Shown: piece by piece, positions 16,894-24,576 of the stretch
How positions within the stretch are numbered: the stretch's first letter is position 1
Layout of the letters: each line of letters begins with the position of its first letter
Source: JAGQYP01 sp041392305
GTDB taxonomy: Bacteria; Bacteroidota; Bacteroidia; Flavobacteriales_D; Crocinitomicaceae
Direction of reading: 5' to 3'
Assembly: GCA_041392305.1 (NCBI GenBank)
Contig: JAWKMJ010000013.1
Location: 50,733 to 114,732, forward strand
DNA length: 64,000 nt
Program-made: the position numbers and the translations under genes
The notes under the pieces: model-generated
The model's input: the letters and a program-made list of their open reading frames with translations, nothing else
Told to the model about the DNA's origin: nothing
Databases searched by the model: none

Positions 16894-18918
16894 ATGAAGC
16901 TATTTTATTTTTTCACTTTCGTTTTGTTTTTCCAATCTATTTTTGGGGTTGAAGAGGAAAAGATTCAACCTTCTGGGCTAATCAATGGAGATGGTTTTGG
17001 AGGATCGACTTGCCTAAAGGGAGATATTTTAATTGTTGGTGCTCCTTATAAAGATATTGCAGGAAATGATAGCGTAGGTTCGGTTCAATTTTTTAAAAGA
17101 ATAGCGGGATCATGGGTTTTTCAGTCAGAGTTTAATTCTCCAGATGGTGGGGTCAAAGATTTTTTTGGAGTTTCTGTGGATTTCAATGGAACTCATCTTG
17201 TCGTGGGAGCACCTAATAATGATGAAGGGGGGGTAAATGCTGGAGCAGCATATGTTTATGAATATAACGGAACTACCTTTAATTTTGTGAAAAAATTATT
17301 AGCATCTTCTGGAGCTCCCGGGGATGAATACGGGATTTCAGTTGCTATAGATGATACAACGATTATTGTCGGAGCACCTAAGGATGATGCTATAGCCTCT
17401 AACACAGGTGCAGCATATCTCTATCATTATGATCTCAATAGTTGGTCAGAATTACAAAAATTAACAAGCACCGTTGCGGAATTTGGGAATGAATTTTTTG
17501 GCTATTCTGTAGATATCCATAAAGATAGATTGATCATAGGTTCTACACTTGATGACGATGCAGCTACTGATGCAGGAACTGCCTTTGTTTTCCATTTTGA
17601 TGGCGCAAATTGGATGTTTGAACAGAAATTGTCCCCGTCTGATGGAGCCTCTTCTCATAGTTTCGGCTTTTCTACATGTATTAATGATACCATATTAATT
17701 GTCGGAGCTTTTGGAGCAAATAACTCAGTTCCTTCTTCCGGAGCAGCTTATATTTACAGGAGAACTGGAGTTTCATGGACCGAAGAGGAGATTTTATTTC
17801 AGGCCGATGTGAATATCGATGATTGGTTTGGTTTTGATGTCGCCATTGAGGGAAATACAGCTATCGTTTCGGCCTTGAATAACGATGAGTTTGTTTCCAA
17901 TGGAGGCTCTGTATATTTGATTCGATATGATGAGGTTACTGCAGAATGGATCACTGAATACAACCAGTTTGCAACTGATGGATTGCTAAATTGGAGATAC
18001 GGTTATTCATGCTCGTTGGATGGATTAAATTATGTTGTAGGAGCTATTCAAGCTACAGGAACGACTGTGAAGTCCGGAGCCGTATACTATTACAATATAT
18101 GTACACACAAACCTACACAAACCCTATGCAGTGTATCATCGGATAGTTTGAGTTCTGGGAATTACGTGCTCTGGGAAGGTATTAAAACAACATTAGTTGA
18201 CTCCTTTTTTATTTTTAGATCAGTGGCATCAACCAATTCTTTTTCAAAAATATCCTCAACTGGATATTATAATCTAAATGAATACTACGACCAAGTGGAT
18301 GTCAATTTGTTTCCGTATTCGTATAAAATTTCCACATTAAATATTTGTGGCGTGGAAAGTGATTCCTCGTCAATTCATAGCGCAATTCATCTAAATTCAG
18401 ATGATGCTACTGGTAACGTAGTTTTGAATTGGACTCCAGCTCAAGGATACAATTTTGATTTTTATAGAGTATTTAGAGACCCTCAAGGTGATGGAACATT
18501 TGACCTGCTTTTTGCTGTATTAAATAACACCTCGACTTTTACAGATTTTAATGCTACAGGAAATGCTATTACAAATTACAGAGTGATGGCTTTAAATACT
18601 AGTCCATGTACATCTCTTTCTAGACCAAGTTTTAGTTCAACTTATTCCAATGCAAGTAATCCATTTCTAGCGGGAATAAATGAAAATAATCAAATAGAGA
18701 TTTTTCTATATCCGAATCCAGCAAATGATTTTATTCATATCGAAGGGAATATTCCTTCTAATACCCAACTCACTGTATTTGATTCAAATGGGAAAATGAT
18801 ATGGGATGAATTAATTGGAGATGGAAAGGTAAGCATTTCAAATTGGGAAGCAGGAATTTACATGGTCCAATTTAAAATCAATGGAAATTATAAGTCGATG
18901 CGATTTATAAAGAATTAA
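16894..18918 (+). CDS. Secreted FG-GAP/integrin-like propeller protein with T9SS sorting domain
   Basis: 674 residues from the ATG at 16894, which gives a clean signal peptide (MKLFYFFTFVLFFQSIFG). Residues about 25-400 hold seven FG-GAP-type blades with the recurring motifs FGxSV, LVVGAPNNDEGG and GAAYVY. The middle region (about 410-590) contains fibronectin-like or Ig-like segments. The C-terminus has a T9SS type A sorting domain (LYPNPANDFIHIEG, then WEAGIYMVQF and MRFIKN). It should therefore be exported across the outer membrane by the T9SS and cleaved or anchored there. Binding partner unknown. Confidence 0.87.
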   Translation: MKLFYFFTFVLFFQSIFGVEEEKIQPSGLINGDGFGGSTCLKGDILIVGAPYKDIAGNDSVGSVQFFKRIAGSWVFQSEFNSPDGGVKDFFGVSVDFNGTHLVVGAPNNDEGGVNAGAAYVYEYNGTTFNFVKKLLASSGAPGDEYGISVAIDDTTIIVGAPKDDAIASNTGAAYLYHYDLNSWSELQKLTSTVAEFGNEFFGYSVDIHKDRLIIGSTLDDDAATDAGTAFVFHFDGANWMFEQKLSPSDGASSHSFGFSTCINDTILIVGAFGANNSVPSSGAAYIYRRTGVSWTEEEILFQADVNIDDWFGFDVAIEGNTAIVSALNNDEFVSNGGSVYLIRYDEVTAEWITEYNQFATDGLLNWRYGYSCSLDGLNYVVGAIQATGTTVKSGAVYYYNICTHKPTQTLCSVSSDSLSSGNYVLWEGIKTTLVDSFFIFRSVASTNSFSKISSTGYYNLNEYYDQVDVNLFPYSYKISTLNICGVESDSSSIHSAIHLNSDDATGNVVLNWTPAQGYNFDFYRVFRDPQGDGTFDLLFAVLNNTSTFTDFNATGNAITNYRVMALNTSPCTSLSRPSFSSTYSNASNPFLAGINENNQIEIFLYPNPANDFIHIEGNIPSNTQLTVFDSNGKMIWDELIGDGKVSISNWEAGIYMVQFKINGNYKSMRFIKN

Positions 18919-18920
18919 AT

Positions 18921-19151
18921 CTATTCTTCCATACAGGATTTATACGCATTTTTAAATTCCTTTTTAGCATCTTCATTGTCTTCGCCGAATTCTGATTTCG
19001 CATCTTCAAGAATATCCTTACATCTGACAGGATTGTCTTGGTATTGTTGCATGCATTGACAATATTCTTTTGCATAATCTTCTGGAGTTTTTGATCCACA
19101 AGAGATGAGTATAAAACTTGATGCGGCACTAAAACAGATGATTTTGAGCAT
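18921..19151 (-). CDS. Small cysteine-rich lipoprotein (copy 2)
   Basis: 76 residues with a lipoprotein signal (lipobox ILISC, cysteine about 18). The mature part holds CQCM, then a single Cys before DIL, a FGEDN segment and a terminal SCMEE, giving four cysteines after the lipidated one. It is clearly paralogous to the neighbouring 19191-19451 product: both share EYC-x-CM, C-x3-IL, FG-x2-N and KEF in the same order. It is the last gene of the reverse operon. No family recognised. Confidence 0.7.
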   Translation of the reverse strand: MLKIICFSAASSFILISCGSKTPEDYAKEYCQCMQQYQDNPVRCKDILEDAKSEFGEDNEDAKKEFKNAYKSCMEE

Positions 19152-19190
19152 ATTGCGTTCTAACTTTTGTTTTCTGAATTTAAGAAATTC

Positions 19191-19451
19191 TTACAAACAG
19201 TTCTGCATTTCAATTGAAAATTCTTTTTCAGCCTCCTTGTTTTGTTTTCCAAACGTAGACTGAAATTCACTTAAAATGGATTCACAACTTTTGGTAGCCT
19301 GATCATTTTTCATGCATTCACAATATTCAAGAGCAAATTCCTTAGGAGATTTGTTTTTCGGTTGCGTTTCTTTCTCAGGAGCTTGACTGGAAGTTGTTTT
19401 TTCTGATGAACAACCCAATAAAATGAATATGAATATAGAGCTCCTAATCAT
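19191..19451 (-). CDS. Small cysteine-rich lipoprotein (copy 1)
   Basis: 86 residues. It has a very short signal with lipobox ILLGC and a low-complexity linker (about residues 18-35, rich in S, T, K and P). A conserved domain follows with YCECM, SCESIL, FGKQN, KEF and a terminal NC. The domain parallels that of the gene 39 bases downstream, pointing to a tandem duplication. Its ATG overlaps the bshB1 stop (TAATG), so translation is coupled to bacillithiol deacetylase. Function unknown. Confidence 0.72.
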   Translation of the reverse strand: MIRSSIFIFILLGCSSEKTTSSQAPEKETQPKNKSPKEFALEYCECMKNDQATKSCESILSEFQSTFGKQNKEAEKEFSIEMQNCL

Positions 19452-20167
19452 TATAAAATATCAGAAAGGTCTTCTACTCCCATGGGTCTCTCAACATTAA
19501 ATCCTTCTGCATAATCTACCCCAATAGAACGACCATAATCAGCCCATTTTCCTTTTAAAGCGGTTAAGAAATTCTCACCGGAAATCGGGGTATTGATTCC
19601 AGTATGTTTCGGATCATAAAATTGTGTCTTATAAGCTTTTATTGACGCCATTTTTTGATCCACAAAATCTGTAATATCCACTACAAAGTCAGGCTTCAAA
19701 TAACGATCTTGTATGTATCTATATACGGCTTTTGGTCTCCATCTTTCTTGGGTTTTTCCTTCCAATTCGGTTTTAATTTTAACCAATCCTGAAAGAAAAC
19801 ATGCTCTGGAAGCAAGATCTCCTCCACGACCGTGATCCGGGTGGCGGTCAGAAACTGCATTACACAAAACAATATCTGGTCGAAATCTTCGAATTTGAAC
19901 AATTAATTTGCGCAAATTTTCTTCTGTGATTTCAAAAAATCCATCCTGCATTTTTAAATTGACACGATCAGAAATTCCTAATATTTTAGACGCTTCGGCA
20001 GCTTCTGCATATCGAGTTTCTATTGTTCCATTCGAACCCAATTCCCCTTCGGTCAAATCGATGAGAGCTACTTTTTTACCTTGTGCAATTGATTTTAACA
20101 CTGTTCCCGAACAAGATAATTCAACATCATCTGGATGCGCCCCAATACAAAGAATATCAACTTTCAT
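19451..20167 (-). CDS. bshB1: Bacillithiol biosynthesis deacetylase BshB1
   Basis: 238 residues, the usual BshB1 length. This LmbE/PIG-L family zinc enzyme removes acetate from GlcNAc-malate on the way to bacillithiol, the low-molecular-weight thiol found in Firmicutes and many Bacteroidota. Metal and catalytic motifs are AHPDDVELSC at about 10-19 and DRHPDHGRGG at about 109-118. The C-terminal GENFLTALKGKW is typical of BshB1. It sits between a phosphodiesterase gene (12 bases away) and two small lipoproteins in a reverse operon. bshA and bshC are not in the window. Confidence 0.92.
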   Translation of the reverse strand: MKVDILCIGAHPDDVELSCSGTVLKSIAQGKKVALIDLTEGELGSNGTIETRYAEAAEASKILGISDRVNLKMQDGFFEITEENLRKLIVQIRRFRPDIVLCNAVSDRHPDHGRGGDLASRACFLSGLVKIKTELEGKTQERWRPKAVYRYIQDRYLKPDFVVDITDFVDQKMASIKAYKTQFYDPKHTGINTPISGENFLTALKGKWADYGRSIGVDYAEGFNVERPMGVEDLSDIL

Positions 20168-20179
20168 AATGTAAAAATA

Positions 20180-20683
20180 TCAAAAATTACCTGATCTAGG
20201 ACCAATTTCAATTGCCTCCATGTTTTCAATTTTTCCGTTTAGGATTTCAAACCGCAGAAAGGTTTTGATCTTGTGAAAGCCTTTATTTCCGCATGAACCA
20301 GGATTTAACCAAAGTCCATTTAAATATTTATCGAACTGAACCAGTAAAATATGGGAATGTCCACAGATATAGACATTGGCTTTCGATTCACGAAAAAATT
20401 TCCCTCCTTCTTGGTAATATTTCCCTGGTTTTCCGGCTATATGGGTCATGGCAAACTTTAAGCCTTGAATTTCCCAGCAAAGTTCCTTCTTCGTCATTAA
20501 TTGAATCTCATGGCTATCGATATTTCCATATACGATTCGGGTAGGTTTCAAAGATTCTAGTTTTTCTACTACCTTTTTGTCTCCAATGTCTCCAGCATGC
20601 CAAATTTCATCACATTCCTTAAAGTATTTATCCAATTTTGGATCTAAATAACCATGGGTGTCGGAGATCAAAATAATTTTCAT
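20180..20683 (-). CDS. YfcE/MJ0936-type metallophosphodiesterase
   Basis: 167 residues with the calcineurin-like metallophosphoesterase motifs in order: SDTHG at 8-12, HAGDIGD at about 29-35, YGNIDS at about 52-57, THIAGKPG at about 80-87 and CGHSH at about 109-113. Family members hydrolyse phosphodiesters in vitro with divalent metals; the physiological substrate is generally unknown. It is the first gene of the reverse operon leading to bshB1 and is divergent from meaB. Confidence 0.9.
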   Translation of the reverse strand: MKIILISDTHGYLDPKLDKYFKECDEIWHAGDIGDKKVVEKLESLKPTRIVYGNIDSHEIQLMTKKELCWEIQGLKFAMTHIAGKPGKYYQEGGKFFRESKANVYICGHSHILLVQFDKYLNGLWLNPGSCGNKGFHKIKTFLRFEILNGKIENMEAIEIGPRSGNF

Positions 20684-20708
20684 CCTGCAAATATCATCTA
20701 ATAATTGA

Positions 20709-20716
20709 TATTTTTG
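20709..20716 (+). promoter_or_regulatory. -7 element upstream of meaB
   Basis: TATTTTTG fits TAnnTTTG. It lies 10-13 bases before the ATT/CTG codons where the conserved MeaB reading frame can first begin, which supports initiation upstream of the TTG at 20832. Confidence 0.45.
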
Positions 20717-20729
20717 CTAAAAACCAATT

Positions 20730-21788
20730 CTGGAAGATTCCGAAAGAAATAAGATCAATTTAGATAAACTTAAAGCTTCAAGAAAAAAGCTTGCAGATCA
20801 TCGTACACCTTCATATTTAGCGGATGAAATTTTGAAGGGAAATCTTATTGCCTTAAGTCAAGGAATTACTCTAGTAGAATCTACCAAGGAAGAGGATGAA
20901 TCCAAAGCCTCCGAATTGATACAGAAAATCTACCCAAAATCCGGAAAATCCATTCGAATTGGAATCACAGGTGTGCCTGGGGTAGGCAAAAGCACTTTTA
21001 TTGAATCATTTGGGATGCATTTGATTCAAAAGGGATATAAAGTAGCTGTTTTGGCAGTGGATCCGAGCTCAGAAATTACAAAAGGATCCATTTTAGGAGA
21101 CAAAACTAGAATGAACGAATTGTCTCAATCCGAAAATGCATTTATCCGTCCAACGGCTTCCTCTGGAAGTTTAGGTGGAGTAGCAAGAAAATCAAGAGAG
21201 ACCATTTTTCTTTGCGAAGCAGCTGGTTTTGATGTTATTCTGATTGAAACCGTCGGAGTAGGTCAAAGTGAAATAGAAGTGAATTCCATGACAGATTTTT
21301 TTCTTTTGTTAATGCTCGCTGGTGCTGGAGATGAATTACAAGGGATTAAAAGAGGGATAATGGAAATGGCTGATCTTATTTTGATAAATAAGGCAGATGG
21401 AGACAATGTAAAAAGAGCGAACTTAGCACGTCAGGAATATGAAAATGCGGTTCATTATTTGCCTCCTAAAAGAAAATTTTGGTTTCCCAAGGTCGAAACT
21501 TCAAGCTCTGTATCTAATGACAAAATGGATAAAATAATTTCTATTATTGATGATTTTAAATCCAAATGTCAAACAAATAATGAATTTCAATCAAATAGGT
21601 TAAAACAAGATATTTTCTGGTTCGAGAAATCGGTTGAAAAGGGTCTGATTCATTTGATGGAATCAAACAAAGAATTATTAAAACAGAAAGAACTTTTGTT
21701 AGATCAGATTCAAAAAGGAGAGTTAGACTCCTTTCGGGCTTCGGATATTTTGATTCAAAAATTCAAAGAAAAATACAATGGAATTTAA
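20730..21788 (+). CDS. meaB: Methylmalonyl-CoA mutase-associated GTPase MeaB (ArgK)
   Basis: G3E-family GTPase that guards and reloads adenosylcobalamin in methylmalonyl-CoA mutase. Motifs: Walker A GITGVPGVGKST, DPSSEITKGSILGDKTRM, ETVGVGQSE and NKADGD. The family's N-terminal helix reading SYLADEILKGN, then LIALSQGITLVES, begins upstream of the first TTG (20832). The frame is open back to 20721 with no ATG, GTG or TTG, so the true start is probably CTG 20730 or ATT 20727, about 34 residues earlier. The C-terminus overlaps the S4 gene by 11 bases. No mutase gene is present here. Confidence 0.88.
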   Translation: MEDSERNKINLDKLKASRKKLADHRTPSYLADEILKGNLIALSQGITLVESTKEEDESKASELIQKIYPKSGKSIRIGITGVPGVGKSTFIESFGMHLIQKGYKVAVLAVDPSSEITKGSILGDKTRMNELSQSENAFIRPTASSGSLGGVARKSRETIFLCEAAGFDVILIETVGVGQSEIEVNSMTDFFLLLMLAGAGDELQGIKRGIMEMADLILINKADGDNVKRANLARQEYENAVHYLPPKRKFWFPKVETSSSVSNDKMDKIISIIDDFKSKCQTNNEFQSNRLKQDIFWFEKSVEKGLIHLMESNKELLKQKELLLDQIQKGELDSFRASDILIQKFKEKYNGI

Positions 21789-21984
21789 GTTGCAAGGTGA
21801 GTATATTGAACTAATCAAACTCTTGAAGATTTGTGACATTGCTCAGACAGGTGGTCATGGGAAAATTCTTATCACTGAAGGTGAAGTCAAAGTGAATGGA
21901 GAAGTGGAAACCAGAAAAAGAAAAAAACTCGTCATCGGGGATTTGATCGAAGTTGAGGGGGTTGAAATCAAGATTTGTGAATGA
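21778..21984 (+). CDS. RNA-binding S4-domain protein (YbcJ/YaaA-like)
   Basis: 68 residues forming a single S4 domain. It has the typical helix-turn LLKICDIAQTGGHGKILI followed by the strand EGEVKVNGEVETRKRKKLV. Such stand-alone S4 proteins bind structured RNA, often rRNA or tRNA. Its start lies within the last 11 bases of meaB, and its stop overlaps the sulfatase start by 4 bases, so translation of all three is coupled. The biological role of this small family is poorly known. Confidence 0.85.
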   Translation: MEFKLQGEYIELIKLLKICDIAQTGGHGKILITEGEVKVNGEVETRKRKKLVIGDLIEVEGVEIKICE

Positions 21985-23582
21985 GAAATTCTATTAAAAT
22001 AGGAATCGCATTGATCGTTGCTAGTTTACTCGGATGTTATCCCTTAACGACGACAAATAAAGAGTGGAAAATCAAAGATGATCCTACTGAATTATCTAAA
22101 AAAGAGATTTATCTGAAATCCTTAAAACAAGATCCAGCAAAAAAATATAATGTCATTCTAATAATGGCCGACGACTTAGGTAAAAATGAAGTAAGTTGTT
22201 ACAACCCTAAATCAGACGTGCCTACTCCGAATATTGACAAAATAAGCGAAGAAGGCGTGCATTTTAATAATGCTTATGTTACCGCCCCAATTTGTTCTCC
22301 TTCCAGAGCGGCTATTTTAACCGGTCGATATCAGCAAAGGTTCGGTTTTGAATCTCAGCCAATGGACCTTTATCCCACGAATGGACTTGAATACAGAATG
22401 GGAAGTAAAAACAAGAAATTAGGAGATTGGCGAGTATCAACAGATCATTCTTATCCAGGACCAGGACAAATTGCAAAACAGGGAATTCCGAACTCCGAGA
22501 TTACCATAGCGGAAATCTTTAAAGCTGTTGGATATCACACAGCCATATTTGGGAAATGGCATCTAGGAAATTTCAATTCTTATGTTCCTAATTCAAAGGG
22601 TTTTGAAGAGCAATATGGTTTTTATGGAGCATTTTCTTTATATACGCCAAAGCACAAAACTCCCGGTTATGTAAATTTTATTCAGGATGATTTTTCAAGT
22701 GAGCATCAATGGAATACAGCAAGATATGGTTCAAGTGCAATTCGGGAAAATGATAAAAAAGTAATTGAAAAAGAATATCTGACTTTTGCTTTGAGAGATC
22801 GAGCAATTGATTTCATGAGAAGAAATAAGGATTCCAATTTCCTCATGTACGTCGCTTTTAATGCACCTCACGTTCCATTTCAAGCTCCTCAAGAATATTA
22901 TGACAGATTTCCAGAAGTAAAGGATTCCAACAGGAGAGTTTACTTAGCCATGATTGCAGCTTTAGACGATGCTATTGGAGATATCATGAAAGAAGTTAAG
23001 GCTTTAGGATTGGAAGAGAATACCATCATTTATTTTTTAAGTGATAACGGAGGAGCCTCGTATACAAAAGCCACAGATAACGGGAGGTACAAAGGAGGGA
23101 AATTAACCCATTTTGACGGAGGAGTGAATGTCCCGATGGCAATGTATTGGAAAGGAAAAACACAAAGCATGAAATTTGAACATCCTATTTCAACTACAGA
23201 TATTTTTATGACTAGTTTGATAAATTGTGGAATAGCACCACCCAAAGATAGAATTTTGGACGGAGTGGATCTATTACCTCATTTTAAGGCAAATACGGCT
23301 CCACACGATAAGATTTTTTGGAGAAGTAATCACATTGAAGGAATGCGCTATAAAAACCTTAAAATTCTGTATTCTGAACGAGATCAATGGATGCATTTAT
23401 ATGATATTGAAAAGGATATTTACGAAGAGTTTGATTTGAAAGAGACTCAACCAGAAAAAGTGGAGAGCCTGAAGGCAATTTTGAAGTCTTGGATCAAACA
23501 ATTGCCCGAAAAACCATTATGGCCAAGAATCATGGACCGTAAGTTTGTAATTGACGGTGAAACCTATTATTTCCCAGCATGA
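21981..23582 (+). CDS. Lipoprotein sulfatase (type I, formylglycine-dependent)
   Basis: 533 residues with a lipoprotein signal (lipobox SLLGC, Cys 19). It belongs to the alkaline phosphatase-superfamily arylsulfatases. Metal-binding DD at 64-65 lies in IMADDLG, and the formylglycine precursor C105 is in CSPSRAAILTGR. Further motifs are FGKWHLG and YFLSDNGG. It should hydrolyse sulfate esters at the cell surface or in the periplasm, possibly on algal polysaccharides; the substrate is inferred only from habitat. It overlaps the S4 gene and the following beta-barrel gene by 4 bases. Maturation needs an anaerobic or FGE-type enzyme that is not encoded here. Confidence 0.92.
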   Translation: MRNSIKIGIALIVASLLGCYPLTTTNKEWKIKDDPTELSKKEIYLKSLKQDPAKKYNVILIMADDLGKNEVSCYNPKSDVPTPNIDKISEEGVHFNNAYVTAPICSPSRAAILTGRYQQRFGFESQPMDLYPTNGLEYRMGSKNKKLGDWRVSTDHSYPGPGQIAKQGIPNSEITIAEIFKAVGYHTAIFGKWHLGNFNSYVPNSKGFEEQYGFYGAFSLYTPKHKTPGYVNFIQDDFSSEHQWNTARYGSSAIRENDKKVIEKEYLTFALRDRAIDFMRRNKDSNFLMYVAFNAPHVPFQAPQEYYDRFPEVKDSNRRVYLAMIAALDDAIGDIMKEVKALGLEENTIIYFLSDNGGASYTKATDNGRYKGGKLTHFDGGVNVPMAMYWKGKTQSMKFEHPISTTDIFMTSLINCGIAPPKDRILDGVDLLPHFKANTAPHDKIFWRSNHIEGMRYKNLKILYSERDQWMHLYDIEKDIYEEFDLKETQPEKVESLKAILKSWIKQLPEKPLWPRIMDRKFVIDGETYYFPA

Positions 23583-24142
23583 GAAAGTTGATCGTATTTA
23601 TAGCGCTAATTTTTTGTTCATTGGGATATGCTCAAAGATGGCATTTCCAATATGGATTTAAAATTGCTGCAGGTAAGAACTTTCTTATTGGAGATGAAAA
23701 AATTAATAATGGATATAATTTCAACTATCAAATAGGTTTTACTGGAAGAATTACTCGAAAATATCTCATAATGGATATGGGGTTACTATTCAATTACAGT
23801 CCTTATTTCAACTCATCTTTCATGGGACATAAACGAACCAATACTACTGGATTAAATATCCCAATGACCGTTGGTCTGATTCTTGTCAATAAACCATTGT
23901 TCAAGTGGAATTTTCAAGGAGGTATACAAAATAGTTTTGTTTTTACCTTCGGACTCCAAGCCAAACAATCTGCAGACCAATTGGTGTATAATAAATACCA
24001 GTTAAGCGGATTAATTAGCACAGGTATTGAAGTCAGTTGTTTCACTTTGGATGTTTTTTACCAACCCGCAATTACAAGAATGTTTCAGTCAACCAAAGGT
24101 TTTAATCATTCTGTAAACCTTGCTATTGGATTAATTTTTTAA
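23579..24142 (+). CDS. Putative outer-membrane beta-barrel protein
   Basis: 187 residues with a signal peptide (MRKLIVFIALIFCSLGYAQ). Alternating hydrophobic and polar strands rich in aromatic residues and glycine follow, ending in a strand with a terminal phenylalanine (NLAIGLIF). This pattern fits the porin-like OMP beta-barrel family (PorT/OmpW-like size) of Bacteroidota. It overlaps the sulfatase stop by 4 bases and is followed 2 bases later by a lipoprotein gene. No specific function can be assigned. Confidence 0.7.
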   Translation: MRKLIVFIALIFCSLGYAQRWHFQYGFKIAAGKNFLIGDEKINNGYNFNYQIGFTGRITRKYLIMDMGLLFNYSPYFNSSFMGHKRTNTTGLNIPMTVGLILVNKPLFKWNFQGGIQNSFVFTFGLQAKQSADQLVYNKYQLSGLISTGIEVSCFTLDVFYQPAITRMFQSTKGFNHSVNLAIGLIF

Positions 24143-24144
24143 AT

Positions 24145-24576
24145 ATGAAATGGCTTAGTTTTTTAATTGTCTCACTCTTACTTTCCTGCGGAAGTACAAA
24201 AGAGAAAATAAATGTTTCCTCATCTGATCCCAGAGATATATTAAAAGCCGTTTTGGGAGATGTTAATCAAGAATCAGATGAATATACAATCATGGATGCT
24301 CGGATAGAAAAGAATATTTTAGTTCTTTCAATTAGATATTCTGGCGGATGTACTAGCACGCAAGGTAGTTTAATAGGTAATCAGAATATTATGAAATCCA
24401 TGCCCCCAAAAAGATCCATGAAATTTATTTTGAAAAAGGAAGGCGCTTGTAGAAAAATGAATGAAGAGCAATTCGTTATCGACATTCAGGATCTTGCCTA
24501 TAAAAAAGAAAAAGGGAGTGAAATCATACTTCTACTAAAGGGTCATGATACCCCTTTACATTACATTTACTACTAA
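24145..24576 (+). CDS. Small hypothetical lipoprotein
   Basis: 143 residues with a clear lipoprotein signal (lipobox LLLSC, Cys 16). The mature domain has a conserved-looking GGCTSTQG segment and a second cysteine in EGACRKM, which could form a disulfide. It is the last gene of the meaB-to-lipoprotein forward operon and overlaps the convergent protease gene by 4 bases at its 3' end. I do not recognise the family. Confidence 0.68.
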   Translation: MKWLSFLIVSLLLSCGSTKEKINVSSSDPRDILKAVLGDVNQESDEYTIMDARIEKNILVLSIRYSGGCTSTQGSLIGNQNIMKSMPPKRSMKFILKKEGACRKMNEEQFVIDIQDLAYKKEKGSEIILLLKGHDTPLHYIYY

